From Gnetum montanum (taxonomy: Eukaryota; Streptophyta; Gnetopsida; Gnetales; Gnetaceae), in the NCBI GenBank assembly GCA_015680685.1, contig MNCI01026525.1, positions 357,758 to 421,757 of the forward strand: a stretch of 64,000 nt of DNA, read 5' to 3'. A program made the translations under genes and the position numbers. The notes under the pieces are model-generated. The model was not told the origin of the DNA. It searched no databases and saw only the letters and a list, made by a program, of their open reading frames with translations. Numbering within the stretch: the stretch's first letter is position 1; each line of letters starts with the position of its first letter. Below are positions 49,051 to 60,300 of this stretch, one piece after another.

Positions 49051-49281
49051 CTAATGGTGGTGCAAGCTACATCGTGCTTCATCTAGTTTTTTGTTTGTTT
49101 TGTTTCAAGTTTGTCATGTCATGTCTTGTGTCATTTTTGTAAAATACCATTATGGCATTTAATATCATGTATATAGTCAACTAGTCAATTAGTCATATAA
49201 ATCTATCTCCCAATTTTGTAAGGAACTCTATCCTCATTTTGTTTTAACTCGAGGACAAGTTTTTAGTCAGTTTTGAGGGTA
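49051..49281 (+). other. 3' untranslated region of element C
   Basis: AT-rich, with TTTGTTTTGTTTCAAG words. A short GTTTTGAGGGTA run precedes the LTR and is a weak polypurine tract candidate. Confidence 0.4.
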
Positions 49282-50127
49282 TGATAAATCAATTTTTGAT
49301 TGACTATGATATCATAACTTTGATATTGTAGCACTAGCTACGTCATTACATATGTGATATTGAGGGATGCATGCCAAGTTATAAATACAACACTTAGGCG
49401 CACAAATTCACAATAGATTTCATTCAATAATAGCAAAACTCTTTCAGTTTGTTTTCATGAATTTAGTCTTTCATAGTTAAAAGTGTGAATGCCCACAGTG
49501 GAGTGTGACTTAGTAAACAAAGTTTTTATTCAAACATCTTGTACTTGGGCACAAGTGTGACCAACAATAAAGATCGAGCTATTTTATTCTATTACAGCAT
49601 TCTCCTAATTTCCTATTTTACTTAGCATAATGTTTATTATTATTCTTAGTTAATGCTTTACCATTCCATGCACTTTCTATTACTATTGTTATTAAGCAAA
49701 ATGAGTATGACTGATCTCAAGCACTTAAGTGTAATTGCTTGGTAACCCAGTAGTGCTATTGCTTGGTACGCCTAGTAGTGGTACACTTGGTATCCTAGTA
49801 ATAATTACACAAAGCCCAAGGTGTGTACAAAAGATCAAGAATGAATGCTCATCACCATAGTCTAGACTAGATTCATTTACTTATTTTACTTAGACTACTT
49901 TCATTTTCATTATGTTCACTAGAAGTAGCAATAGCCCAACAACATCAGTTATCATATGAGCTAAACCATACCCATAGATTTCACTAGATCTATGTGCGAA
50001 GACAACAGTCTCAAACTTAAACCAATTACTAGCATATCACATTGCCTCATCCACGAATTACGATCTAGTCATACATGAATACCTGTGACTTGTATGGTTG
50101 GGTGTTGGATTACTCCACCACTCATCA
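49282..50127 (+). repeat. 3' LTR of element C
   Basis: 846 bp, TGATAAATCA to CCACTCATCA, followed by gtctt. It is the partner of 39170-40034. Confidence 0.85.
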
Positions 50128-50345
50128 GTCTTGATCTAGAAAATAAATATTGGAAATAGATAAAAGAAATTCAAAAGCTTTTCTTGCTTGATTAATTCAA
50201 AGTGAAGAGACTAACACAATGTAATAGTCTACCCTCATAATGTAATAGTTTTTAAAGTATAGGTGATGTTCGTAGAAGTTAATGTTATTTGTCAATTTAT
50301 AGTCTACCCTCATAATCTTTTTGAATTTCCGCTAGTAACTAAGAT
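50128..50345 (+). pseudogene. LINE relic, right part, continuing past element C
   Basis: Translation reads ENKYWK, a stop, then IKEIQKLFLL, and VKRLTQCN, resembling the W..IE.IQ..FL..LGVK..T stretch that follows RT in plant LINEs. It fits the left part at 37851-39164 if element C is removed. The match is weak but collinear. Confidence 0.45.
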
Positions 50346-51640
50346 TTAAAAAGAAAAAATAGTTTCCTATGAGAGTTTTATGACTCAATTAATGGAAAAA
50401 TTCAAGGGCACATTCTTCATTCTAATCCTAAGTAAGCTCATAAAATAGTAAAATAAAAAATATTTTAAAAACTTTGGAAAATGTAGGAGAAAAAGTATTT
50501 CTATTTGAATAGTATTGTACAAAGGCTTCATTTAAAAGTAAAATATTTAACTACTTCTATTCATCAACTTTTGTAGTGCATAATTAGCAAAGCACAAATG
50601 GGATTTTATCATTTGCAAGTCAAAACAAATATATACCTCAAATACAAACTATGTAACACAAATAGTGTTGAAAATGAACACTAGCATAAAGTATGCAATG
50701 ATGGCAAGGTAATGTCGAGGAATATAAGGCATTGAGCAATAGATAATTTTGACCCTTTTTCATGGACCATGATTGAACCATGAGTTGGATGGAGACTACA
50801 ATATTCAGATTTCTAAAGATCACGAGTCAATCACAATTCACAGTGAGGTCATAATGACAAGTACAAGTGAAATGTGAGTAATAGTAAGCTTGAAATAAAG
50901 AAAAAAAAATGAACACTGATAAAATGATGGGTCATGATGAGTTTCTTAAGATATTAACACAGGTTGTGCTAAAAGATGTAAGTCGACTACAAGTCCAACA
51001 AAATTAAATTTTAATGGACCATAAGCCATGGCATGAAAATAGTATAAAATATCACAAGTTATAATTTGATTAGAGATTTTCCAAGAGTAACTACAAGTGA
51101 GCTATGAGTGATAGAGGAGGTCGTGGTTAAGTCACAATTGATGCAAAGTTGCATAAACTAATAATTCTCATACTTCAAATTTGAGATTTATGAGCATCAG
51201 TTGGTCCAATCCTTCATACATTGATATGAAAACATCAAGGGCAACTCATATCAATGATCAAAACATCCATGAAAATCAATTCCATCAAGTTTGAGATTAA
51301 ATTTATGGTTCAACCCCTTTGAATATTGAATAGCCAATTAGGAGAAATTCTTCCACAAACCCTCACAATCAGGTCATAGATTTGGTACCACAATATCCAA
51401 AACTAATAAGACATGGCTTCTAACATCCAATTCTTCATTGAAATTACTTTGTGCAAACAAATCTTCATTTAAATTGATGATTGAAAAAGGCTTTCAAAAA
51501 GATCCATAAGAATGTCTTAAAACCCCTTGTGAAATGAGGTTTAATTGGGTTGAGTTTTTATGAAATGATTAAAAAAATAACCTAGGAATGAGAAATAAGA
51601 AATGCCAATCATGATTTCTACTAAAAGAGAATTTGGGCTT
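50346..51640. other. AT-rich stretch, no gene recognised
   Basis: No frame or repeat structure could be assigned on either strand. Words with GTGAG/TCACAA recur at 50800-51130. Confidence 0.4.
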
Positions 51641-51649
51641 GATTTTCAA

Positions 51650-51866
51650 GGAGTGGTTCAAATGAAAGGGTAAGATGCTTGTTTCTCAAGTTGAAGACCT
51701 GTGTTTGAGTTTGGGTGCAACCACTCAAAGAGGTTAGATTTTTACTCATCTACCAAAGACCCCACTTAGCAAGATGAGCACTATGGCTCTAAGTGATGAT
51801 CCTTTTCTAACCTACCCTATTTTGTTGGGACAAGGCTAGGATGATGATGATGATGATGATGATGGT
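51650..51866 (+). mobile_element. tRNA-derived SINE with (GAT)n tail
   Basis: The head has box A-like GGTAAGATGCTTG (51669) and box B-like TGTTTGAGTTTGG (51701) around TTTCTCAAGTTGAAGACC, a tRNA-like layout. The 3' end reads TTGTTGGGACAAGGCTAGG, then eight ATG units (51841-51864). The same 3' tail is found on the LINE fragment ending at 58470. Confidence 0.65.
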
Positions 51867-51899
51867 TCAAATTGAATGGGGAAACCCAAATCTCATTTT

Positions 51900-52058
51900 A
51901 TAATAAAAGTCTCTTTTTACTGAGCTAATTGGCTCTCTAGTGATTGGCAAAGCAACATCTAAGTCATTTGGCTTAACAAGCACAAGGTTTGGGTTCAAAT
52001 CCCTATCCCAAAATTTCCCATTTTGCTAAGATAAGGCTAAGATGATGATGATGATTAA
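51900..52058 (+). mobile_element. Second tRNA-derived SINE with (GAT)n tail
   Basis: The head contains TAGTGATTGGCAAAGC (box A region) and a perfect box B GGTTCAAATCC (51992). The tail is TAAGATAAGGCTAAGATGATG plus further GAT units. It lies about 40 bp after the previous SINE in the same orientation. The head differs, so these are two families or two old copies sharing a tail. Confidence 0.65.
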
Positions 52059-52790
52059 AGAAACAGCCTAGATCTAATGTTTTATCATATGATTCTTACA
52101 TCAGACATTTGCAATTTCATAGATCTACATTAACGTAAACATATAATTAAAAGATCTTGTGAAATACCATGTAAACTTGAAAAATGGCTTGTAAAATGTG
52201 AGATTACTTATGGAAAGAAATGTGAAATGATATTGTGAAATGTTGTGAAATAGCTATGAAATTCTAAGCTCATTCATTTTATAAACTAAGAGATCATTGT
52301 GAAATGAAACAAAGAAAAGAAAAGATACTTGGAACTTGAGAAACTTCAGTACAAGGGACTTCTCCACTTCTATTGCAATGAATTTGTACTTCTCCAATTC
52401 TATTACAATGAAAAAGAGGAATAATTATATCAACTCAAGACCATCACATCAAATTCAAGCAAAGAGCCAAGGACTCTATTTATAGCTTTAGAGAAGGAAA
52501 CACAACACATGAAGTGACATTAAATGCCTTCTCACTTTTACCTTTAGCAAACTTAAAACTTAATGACTTGACAAACATTAACATAAAAGTTGAAAATGAC
52601 TCAAAACTTAAAGAGCCAAGACAATCTCTAAACTAAACACAGCTCAGTTTTCTAAAATATTTTACATGTTTGATTCTAAACGTCGCCAAGAAGAATTATT
52701 TTAACAATATTTTTTTAACTCATATAACAAGAACATTGGTACTGTCGAATCGATCCAAAAGGTCCCCCAACTTAATAAAATTTTAATTTC
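52059..52790. other. Intergenic, no gene seen
   Basis: AT-rich with simple recurring words (TGTGAAAT at 52150-52260). CpG becomes visibly more frequent from about 52680, marking the approach to gene space. Confidence 0.35.
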
Positions 52791-52869
52791 AGTTCCAGTT
52801 GCATTACCAGCAAGAGAGAGATACAAACAAAGGTAGGAAATTATGAAAAGGCTAAAACGCGCAGATGCA

Positions 52870-53020
52870 AGCAAATGAAGGAAACCATGAAAACCCCAGT
52901 ATTCGCAGAAGATTTATGCATGAAAGTTGACCCATTTCAGTAACCAGGACAACGTCGAAACTGAAGGAAACGATGAAAAAAGACGGTATTCGCAAAAGAT
53001 TTAGGCATGGATGATTAAGA
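52870..53020. repeat. Imperfect direct repeat, ~88-bp period
   Basis: GAAGGAAACCATGAAAA...AGTATTCGCAGAAGATTTATGCATG (from about 52877) recurs as GAAGGAAACGATGAAAA...GGTATTCGCAAAAGATTTAGGCATG (from about 52965). Function unknown; it lies beyond the 3' end of the MYB gene. Confidence 0.65.
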
Positions 53021-53356
53021 CGTTTTATTCACACGGACAAACATCCAAAAATTGCAGATATGCATAGCTAAAATTTATCCGGTACGAATAATTAACTTGA
53101 AGATCCGACTACCCTTCTTATTTCAAGACAATATGGCATTAAGTAACGTCAGTGGGAAATCCATTTTCCATGTTACTGAAATGACTGGTCACTGAACAGT
53201 GATCGCTGATGCAGACTCTTGGACAACACAGAAAACATGTTTTTGAAAAGAATTACAAGACTAAGAGATGCTACTCTTAAATGAGAATGAGTTAGCATAG
53301 CTGGAGAGAATAAAACGAATGAACACCGTGAATCAGAATCAAACGATGCGAAAAAA

Positions 53357-53500
53357 GAGGAGATGCTTCCAAACAGCTACGGTGTGAAATGGAATCTTGG
53401 AAGGAACCAATACAGACTGTTCCATTAAGAGGAGATGCTTCCAAACAGCTACCGTGTGAAATGGAATCTTGGAAAGAACCAATACAGACTGTTTCATTGT
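53357..53500. repeat. 72-bp tandem duplication downstream of the MYB gene
   Basis: The unit beginning GAGGAGATGCTTCCAAACAG at 53357 repeats at 53429. The two copies differ at only about six positions. It lies about 100 bp beyond the candidate poly(A) signal of the MYB gene. Confidence 0.9.
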
Positions 53501-53587
53501 AAGAACCAAACTAGATGTTGCTCAAGTTTGATCGAATTGTAAAAATGTACGGTATAAAAGAATAGTAATAACATGATCTCCTTTACA

Positions 53588-53593
53588 TTTATT
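53588..53593 (-). terminator. Candidate poly(A) signal AATAAA of the MYB gene
   Basis: On the minus strand AATAAA stands about 295 bases after the stop codon, a plausible plant 3' UTR length. It is the nearest perfect match noticed. Confidence 0.4.
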
Positions 53594-53885
53594 TATCCCT
53601 TTAAACACACATTAAATGCGATGGCTAATATGGGCACTCTGGTAATCTTATAAAATAGAGTCTTCCAAAACATGGGGCAAACTGGGAAAGTCAGTCATCC
53701 ATGGAACTGATACAATATCAACAGTCCTGCCAAAGTGCTTCAAAATAATTCATTTGCTACTGATACAGTGATGACAGATCATCAGGGGAAGCAATAAGAA
53801 GAAAAGCATGCAGTTTGAAAAGAGTACCAAGAGACCCAATTTTTGGCAAGACAGCTCTAATTGTTGGGGCCTGGTCTGGCTTCTA

Positions 53886-54327
53886 TCATAGATGCATGTT
53901 AGGTTGAGGCATAGGGTAGGCAACTGGAATGTAAGAAGGTGTATGGCCAGGAGGAAGCATTACAGGTGTACCAACTGCAGAAGCCATTGAGGCTGGGCCT
54001 GGGCCTGCTACAGGCTGCCCAACAGGGGCTCCATACATGCTTACATTCTGAAGAGCACCAGACTGTGAGGAATGTGTGGATGCTGCTGCTGCTGATTGAT
54101 TTCCCTGCCCAGTTATGGGTGTTTGTGGGGATGCTGTGTCCGTGCCGTTCACAGTTGTAATATCATGAATGCTTGATCTCCTTCTGTCCCTGTTCATGGA
54201 ATTCAACCTGATAAAGTACTTTTGTGCGTGACTAGCAACCTGTGTTGGAGTTCGGGTCACAACAAAATTTCTTGATATGCTCCTCCAGTCACCTTTACCA
54301 TACTTTTCAAGCCCAAGCAGAAACAAC
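53886..54327 (-). CDS. MYB gene, exon 2
   Basis: Starts with the last base of Lys138 and encodes residues 139-284. This is the rest of the second repeat including [14 protein letters not shown] and SHAQKYF, then the basic NRDRRRS segment and a low-complexity tail rich in Gln, Ser, Ala, Pro and Gly. The tail may be an activation or interaction region (inference). The stop TGA is at 53888-53886. Confidence 0.93.
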
Positions 54328-57300
54328 CTACAGAGGCACAAACACAACATTTAGTTGGACTTGAGCAAAACATTAGCACTTTCTCTTCCCATTGCAATAA
54401 TATGTCCTTTTCAAATTAAAGGCCTACACACCAAAACTAAAACATTCACAATGTGAATGAAACCAACGTTCAATGTTGACGCTTCTGCCATTATAGCTAG
54501 ATATTCAACGACATTACATTTTTTAATATAGATAAAATAGCAAGACAACTGCTTTCAGAAATAATGAGGTAAGCGCTGTACAGTAAAAGGAACGAGTAAA
54601 GAAATAGACAGTTCTATAATTTTGTTATAGTTTAAAGTGAAAAGATAAGCAATTACGTACTATGGCGTAAATCTTTAGGTAAAACACATTAATATGTGAA
54701 ACAAAATCTGAAATTGAAATTTAATTACATATATATAGACCTAAAAGATCTGTTAGACAGATTAACAAAAATGTCAATACTCAATAGTGTATAGCTTAAG
54801 CATTTCTTCTAACTAATGACCTAGAACAAGCCCTTGTTAGCTTAAATAACTTAGACATCGAATGACCCTTGGTAGCTTAAATAACTAATACAAAGTTTTA
54901 CCTGAGATTTGTCGTTTGTTTCTGAAAAAATCTATTCTACAAACATTTCAATAATGTATATTGTTAATCTTCTGATACATGTAGTGTGCATAATAGGCAT
55001 ATTGTATCCTCATGGTGGATTATTTTCTAATAAAATTGAAGCTTCATTTGTTTTTGTTTTGTTTTGTTTTTTTTTTTTTTTTGTTATCTCTCCAAAACCA
55101 TCTCTTTAACAATTTTCCAAACCTGTTCTGAAGCCATTATTGCATCTGAATTTTCAAAACCTCATTTTTGTAACCACAATCTTCCTTTGCTTGAACTCCA
55201 AACTCCAATTTTCAAATAGATCTTTTCAAATTTTCAAACTCCAAATATTGTGATTTATAAAGCTATTCTTCATTTTGTGTAAAGCCCTCCAGCCATTTAC
55301 AACTCGTCATATATAATACTTCCACTTATAGGTTAGAGAGCATTCTAGTCCCAAATATCTAAAATTATCTACAACCTCAAGTTATCTCTTATTTAGCTGG
55401 AATTATCACTTCTCTTAGGGTGTTGCTTAACTCTGCTGGCACTTGTATCTATACGGATGTTGAAAAATTGTACCTTTTATGGTTAAATCCCAAAAGATTC
55501 AACATGCAATAGAACAAGATGTATTCAGCAGCTCACCTGGAAGTGCTGCAATTCACACATGCTAATCCAAACAATTTCTTTTTTCTTTTTATAATTTAAG
55601 ATATCAAACCTGCAAATTGAACATCAACAGATTCATACAACTAAACATACCCTTATAGGTTCCATTCTGTTTTGTCAACCTACACCTTCATTTCTCCATG
55701 CCACAAAAAGTTTCTAGTTGGTGTGGCATTGCTTCTAATCATTTGCAAAGATGAAAGGTTGTATACATGCTTGATCCACTTTAATAGAAAAATTTTCAGG
55801 TACATGCTTTCTCCACTCTTCTAACTCATCAATATATGAACCTACGTTTAGACCTAATGGATATATTATATCAATCTTTTTCCCAATGGCAATCTATTGG
55901 AATCAAACCTATGACTTGTAAGAAGCAAGCCATATGCCTTAATTAATACATCACACCTACACTAATGTGAAGATAGGTGTTTATGCATTCACAGGCTTAT
56001 ATCAGCTATTAATAAATCTTGATTTAATGGATAGAGCATTTGATTAGAACCATAAGGTTTAAGCTTCGTTTTTCAGGCACGTTGCTCTAGCACAACATTT
56101 CCCCTGATCTTTGCTGAATATGCTGGATGCCGTATAGAAGCAAAACTGGATCTCTATACACATGATATATTTCTATTTATACTTTGTAAGTCCAAAATGT
56201 CACCTAGGAATATGATAAAAATAGATATTCAGAGTGGTATCAAGTAGATAGTCATTCATAAGAACTACCATCAAATCAGACACACAATAATGTAAATACA
56301 GGTGTTACTTTTGTCACAAAAGGCGTAACTTAAAAATTGAAACAACGTCATTGTAACTCCTCCTCACATAATAGATACTTCATTTGTAATCTCACCTTCT
56401 TTTAGAACAACTACTGTTTGCTTTCAATCTCCAACCTCAGAGTTGCAAATGGGGACCTAACCACACTCTTCCACAATAGCTTAGGGATAAATTAAATAGA
56501 ACTATATTATTTACCGTTTTTCATAGTTAGAAATGCATCCATTTTTCTCTTTTTTGTTGTTGTTGAAAACGGTAACTATTGGAGTAAAGGAAGAGATTTA
56601 ATGAAATGTCAAGATTAGAAACAAGTCAAACCATTCAAGATAAAGCTTTAGTAGAAATACAATTTAGACGGTAGAAGATGATGCAAAAAGCACCTCTGAA
56701 AAATTGATTTTTTTCAATTCAAACACAAATATTTCTCAAAAGTTAAAGAATGCCTGCATTTAAAAAATAGCATATGAAATAAATATTGCACAAACGATTG
56801 AGTGAACAGTATCTACTAACTAGGAAAGATAATGCTGAGATCAGAAATGACATTAAAATGATAACAGAAGAAATAGTTTTCCTGTAATAGTCTATTTGTA
56901 ACTGTTAACCTACAGGTAATTTTTCTCCTCCATTTAATTATATGACAACTTTCAAAAATATATTGAAATTTTCTAAAACTCTTCAAAAAGTGGCAACAAA
57001 AGTCTTGGGCCATGGGCCATGCCATGTGTATCATAGACAATTACAATTCATAAAATTCTAAGTTGTATCATAGTCAAAGATATACCCCCGGCCATGCCAT
57101 GTGCATCCATGCATGTCATGAGAAGTTTCCCAATCAAGCCCTTCCTGATTTCATTGCCCAGCTCAAATACCATGTTTTCTTAGTTTAACTATGTGAAAAT
57201 TCTGGTTGTCCACTCTACATTTGAAGTGTTGAAATATACAATTTATTCATGGTTCAATAGAACAAAGTTCTGCACATTTTCTTCTCCAAACTATCTTCCT

Positions 57301-60300
57301 TAACTAAATGATTGTGGGAAATTTGCTGCTAGATACAGGACTACAACATGTCCAAGTTATCAATCCTTGTTGTCATCGCATAGAAAAGCCAGGTCACAGG
57401 TTCAATTCCAGTGTGCAAAGATAAGTTATGAATAAAAAATTTTCTGTAAAAGGAATTTCTGAAACTAGGGTGGTCTAATAGATCCAAGAGGATCTCAGTG
57501 AACATAAGCAAAAATTCAGTTTTAGTTTCATTCTTCAACTAAACCAGTACATCAAGGCTATTCAAGGCATTTATTATCAAGCCACAACTATAGTTCACAC
57601 TGTTTATGGAGAAACTACTAACTACCTATGAAGGGAAAGCAACACCAAGGATACGCTCTAGGCCCTTACTTGTTTGGCATTATTATGGATGAGCTGACTA
57701 AAGAAATGCAAAATGATATCCCTTGGTGTATGCTCTTTGTACATGATATTATATGGATAGATAAATCTAAGGAAGCCCTGGCTATGAACATAGAAACTTG
57801 CAAAGGTCCTAAAATCAAAGGTGTTAAGGATTAGTACAAGTAAAATAGAATACATGGAGGGCATTTTTAGTGGAAAAGTAAGTTATGAAAATATGAAGAT
57901 TAAAATTCAAACCATCAAATACTTGGGATCACTTGTTCAAATGTATGGTGAAATTAATAATGATGTGACAAACATAATTTAAGTAGGATGGATGAAATGG
58001 CAAGAAGATAATTGTGTACTTTGTAATTCTAAAAACATAATCCACCAAGTTGAAAGAAAAGTTTTTCCAAAATAGTTATCAGATCTACAATCTTATATGG
58101 TACAGAATGCCAGCCTATAGAATAGCATCAGGTTCAACAAGTACATGTGGTAGAGATGTGAATGCTAAGGTCAATGTTAGATATCACTAGAAAAGATGAA
58201 ATCAAAAAATTCTGTTATTTGGGGAAACTTGGAAGTAGCACCCATAGATGAAAAGTCATCTTAGATGGTTTGGTCATGTAGAAAAGGCCAAAGAGTGTAC
58301 TTCTTAGAAGAGACTGCCTAATTGAAGTCAAGGGGAAACAATAAAGAGATAGACTGAAACATGGTTTGCAAGAGTAAAGAAAGCTATCTAAGATTTTTCT
58401 ATTAATATTATTTTGGCTCTTAGTAGCCAAGCCCTTCTGTTGGGACAAGGCTATGATGATGATAATGATGTTGGTTTTCAGCAGAGGTAAATGGTGGAAA
58501 AGAATTCATACAACTCACCCCATGTAGTTGGGATAAGGCTAGGATGATGATGGTGATGACGAATTCAACTAAACTGGATTGATTGTGCCTACTTTCTTTT
58601 TTTATTGTTTTTCAAACAGATTAAAAACATATTTTATTCATAATAGAAATTTGGACTAGACTGAATTTAGCTGGGAATTTGGGGACCAACCAAGGATCAT
58701 AATCATGGGTCTACTCTGTCATAATCCACTAAGAAAAACAATTTAAAAAATTAAAATTATCAACCTTATGGTACCAAGTGCCAACCCATAAACTCTACCT
58801 ATTTTCATAGACACCATAATTGATTTAGATGAGATGGTTTAAGGGTTAAAATAGTATAAGGTGAATCAGTGTATAGAACATAAAAAACTATGCTATTGAA
58901 TATGCTTAGCTTGTGAGTAAGAAGAATATAACAAAAAAGTTGTCTTCTTATTTATAAGAAAAATTCAGTTTATGTTTGAAAGCATTTAAGATTAAGATTA
59001 CAAGTAACCTTCAAAAACATGCATGTTCATAATACACAACTCACTATATCTACTATTGGAATTTTGCCCACTCTGATTATTTTTGTAACTCGCCTTTAGT
59101 TACAAAACACACATTGTGCTCTTTGGCAGTGTTCTTCTTAATTCCCTATCTCCTTTTCTTCATGGTGAATTCATAGATTCTCATCCTTTGCTCAGGTTTG
59201 TCTTTTAGGAAAGTCATCTCTTCAGGGATTTTTAACAGCTTCAGGATTAGTAAAATTGCACTTAAACATGTTTATTGACAGCAACTAGAGTCAATTACCA
59301 ACAATGCGTCTTTGTAAGTCTAACATCGATTATTCTTAGCTTTTTTCATGGTTCAGATGAAAAAGTGTCTAATTATTGTCCAAATATCCCACAATCACAC
59401 TTCTCAAAATTGGATCAGATCAGGAGATCGGGGACATAGTTCATTGATTGGGTTGGAGAAATCAAGCAAAAGCTCAGATTAAATCTGACTTTAAATTCCA
59501 ACTGCTAAAGTACAGTTTAAAAATATTAGAAAATACATTCAGAAAACCCAATTGCCTCAAGCATGCAAACTTAGTCAGATCAATTTCATAGATGCACTTC
59601 AACATACAACAACATAAAAGTATTTGCCTGAACCCAAACTGCATGGATGATTAAATTGCAACATACTCTGGGTTTTTATTTTTCAGAAAAAAAAATCATC
59701 TGAATTGCTAAGATGCCAAGAAACATGAAGAAATGTCGTAAACATTTAATGTAGATAAAAAGTTTGAATGACCAAATTTCTTGATTCAAATCCGAATTGA
59801 TCAAAGAATAAACATGTAAAGAATTTTAAAAGACAACGATGAACTTCAATACTGAACAACGACAAAACAGGATACATAAATGCAAGATGTATTAGAAATA
59901 GTCAAAAAATTAATCATACCCAACACAGTTAAATAAGAAATATATCAGAAGAACACACAATATCATGAAATCCAGCATTTGGTGAGGAGAAACTAAAGAT
60001 ATATATATAATTTAAAAAAGAAAAACCTTAAAGCCATACTAACTGTACAACAGTGCACCTCGGGAGTTGAATTTTATTGTAAACGATCACCTAACGTTGA
60101 AGTTTCTAAACAGCAGACTTGTTCAGATAAATCTTAAAGGAGCTTTTTGAGAGCAACTTAAAGAACTTCTTGAGGTTGTAGGTGTTTTAAGACAAGTTTA
60201 GAATTTATGTAACTATTTGATCTACAAGCTAAACAAATATCGTAACCTTAGTTATATATCAAATTTGTAGGAATGTACGAGTTGAAGTCGCAGTTCGCAA

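Larger units (their letters stand above)
39170..50127 (+). mobile_element. Non-autonomous Ty3/gypsy element C (gag-pro plus unknown ORF)
   Basis: Paired LTRs (39170-40034 and 49282-50127) bound a 10958-bp element. Flanks are atctt on the left and gtctt on the right, a 5-bp duplication with one transition. The primer site after the 5' LTR reads TTGGCATCATTGCTAGGGAC, which is the plant tRNA-Asp site TTGGCGCCGTTGCCGGGGAC changed only by transitions. Gag and protease of Athila/Tat type are present. No RT, RNase H or integrase can be read. A long frame of unknown function lies before the 3' LTR. The element sits inside the LINE relic. Confidence 0.8.

Noticed and set aside
51650-52058. Functional tRNA genes
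   Set aside because: Box A and B-like words are present, but arms do not pair well and a long body with a GAT tail follows, so they are SINE heads.
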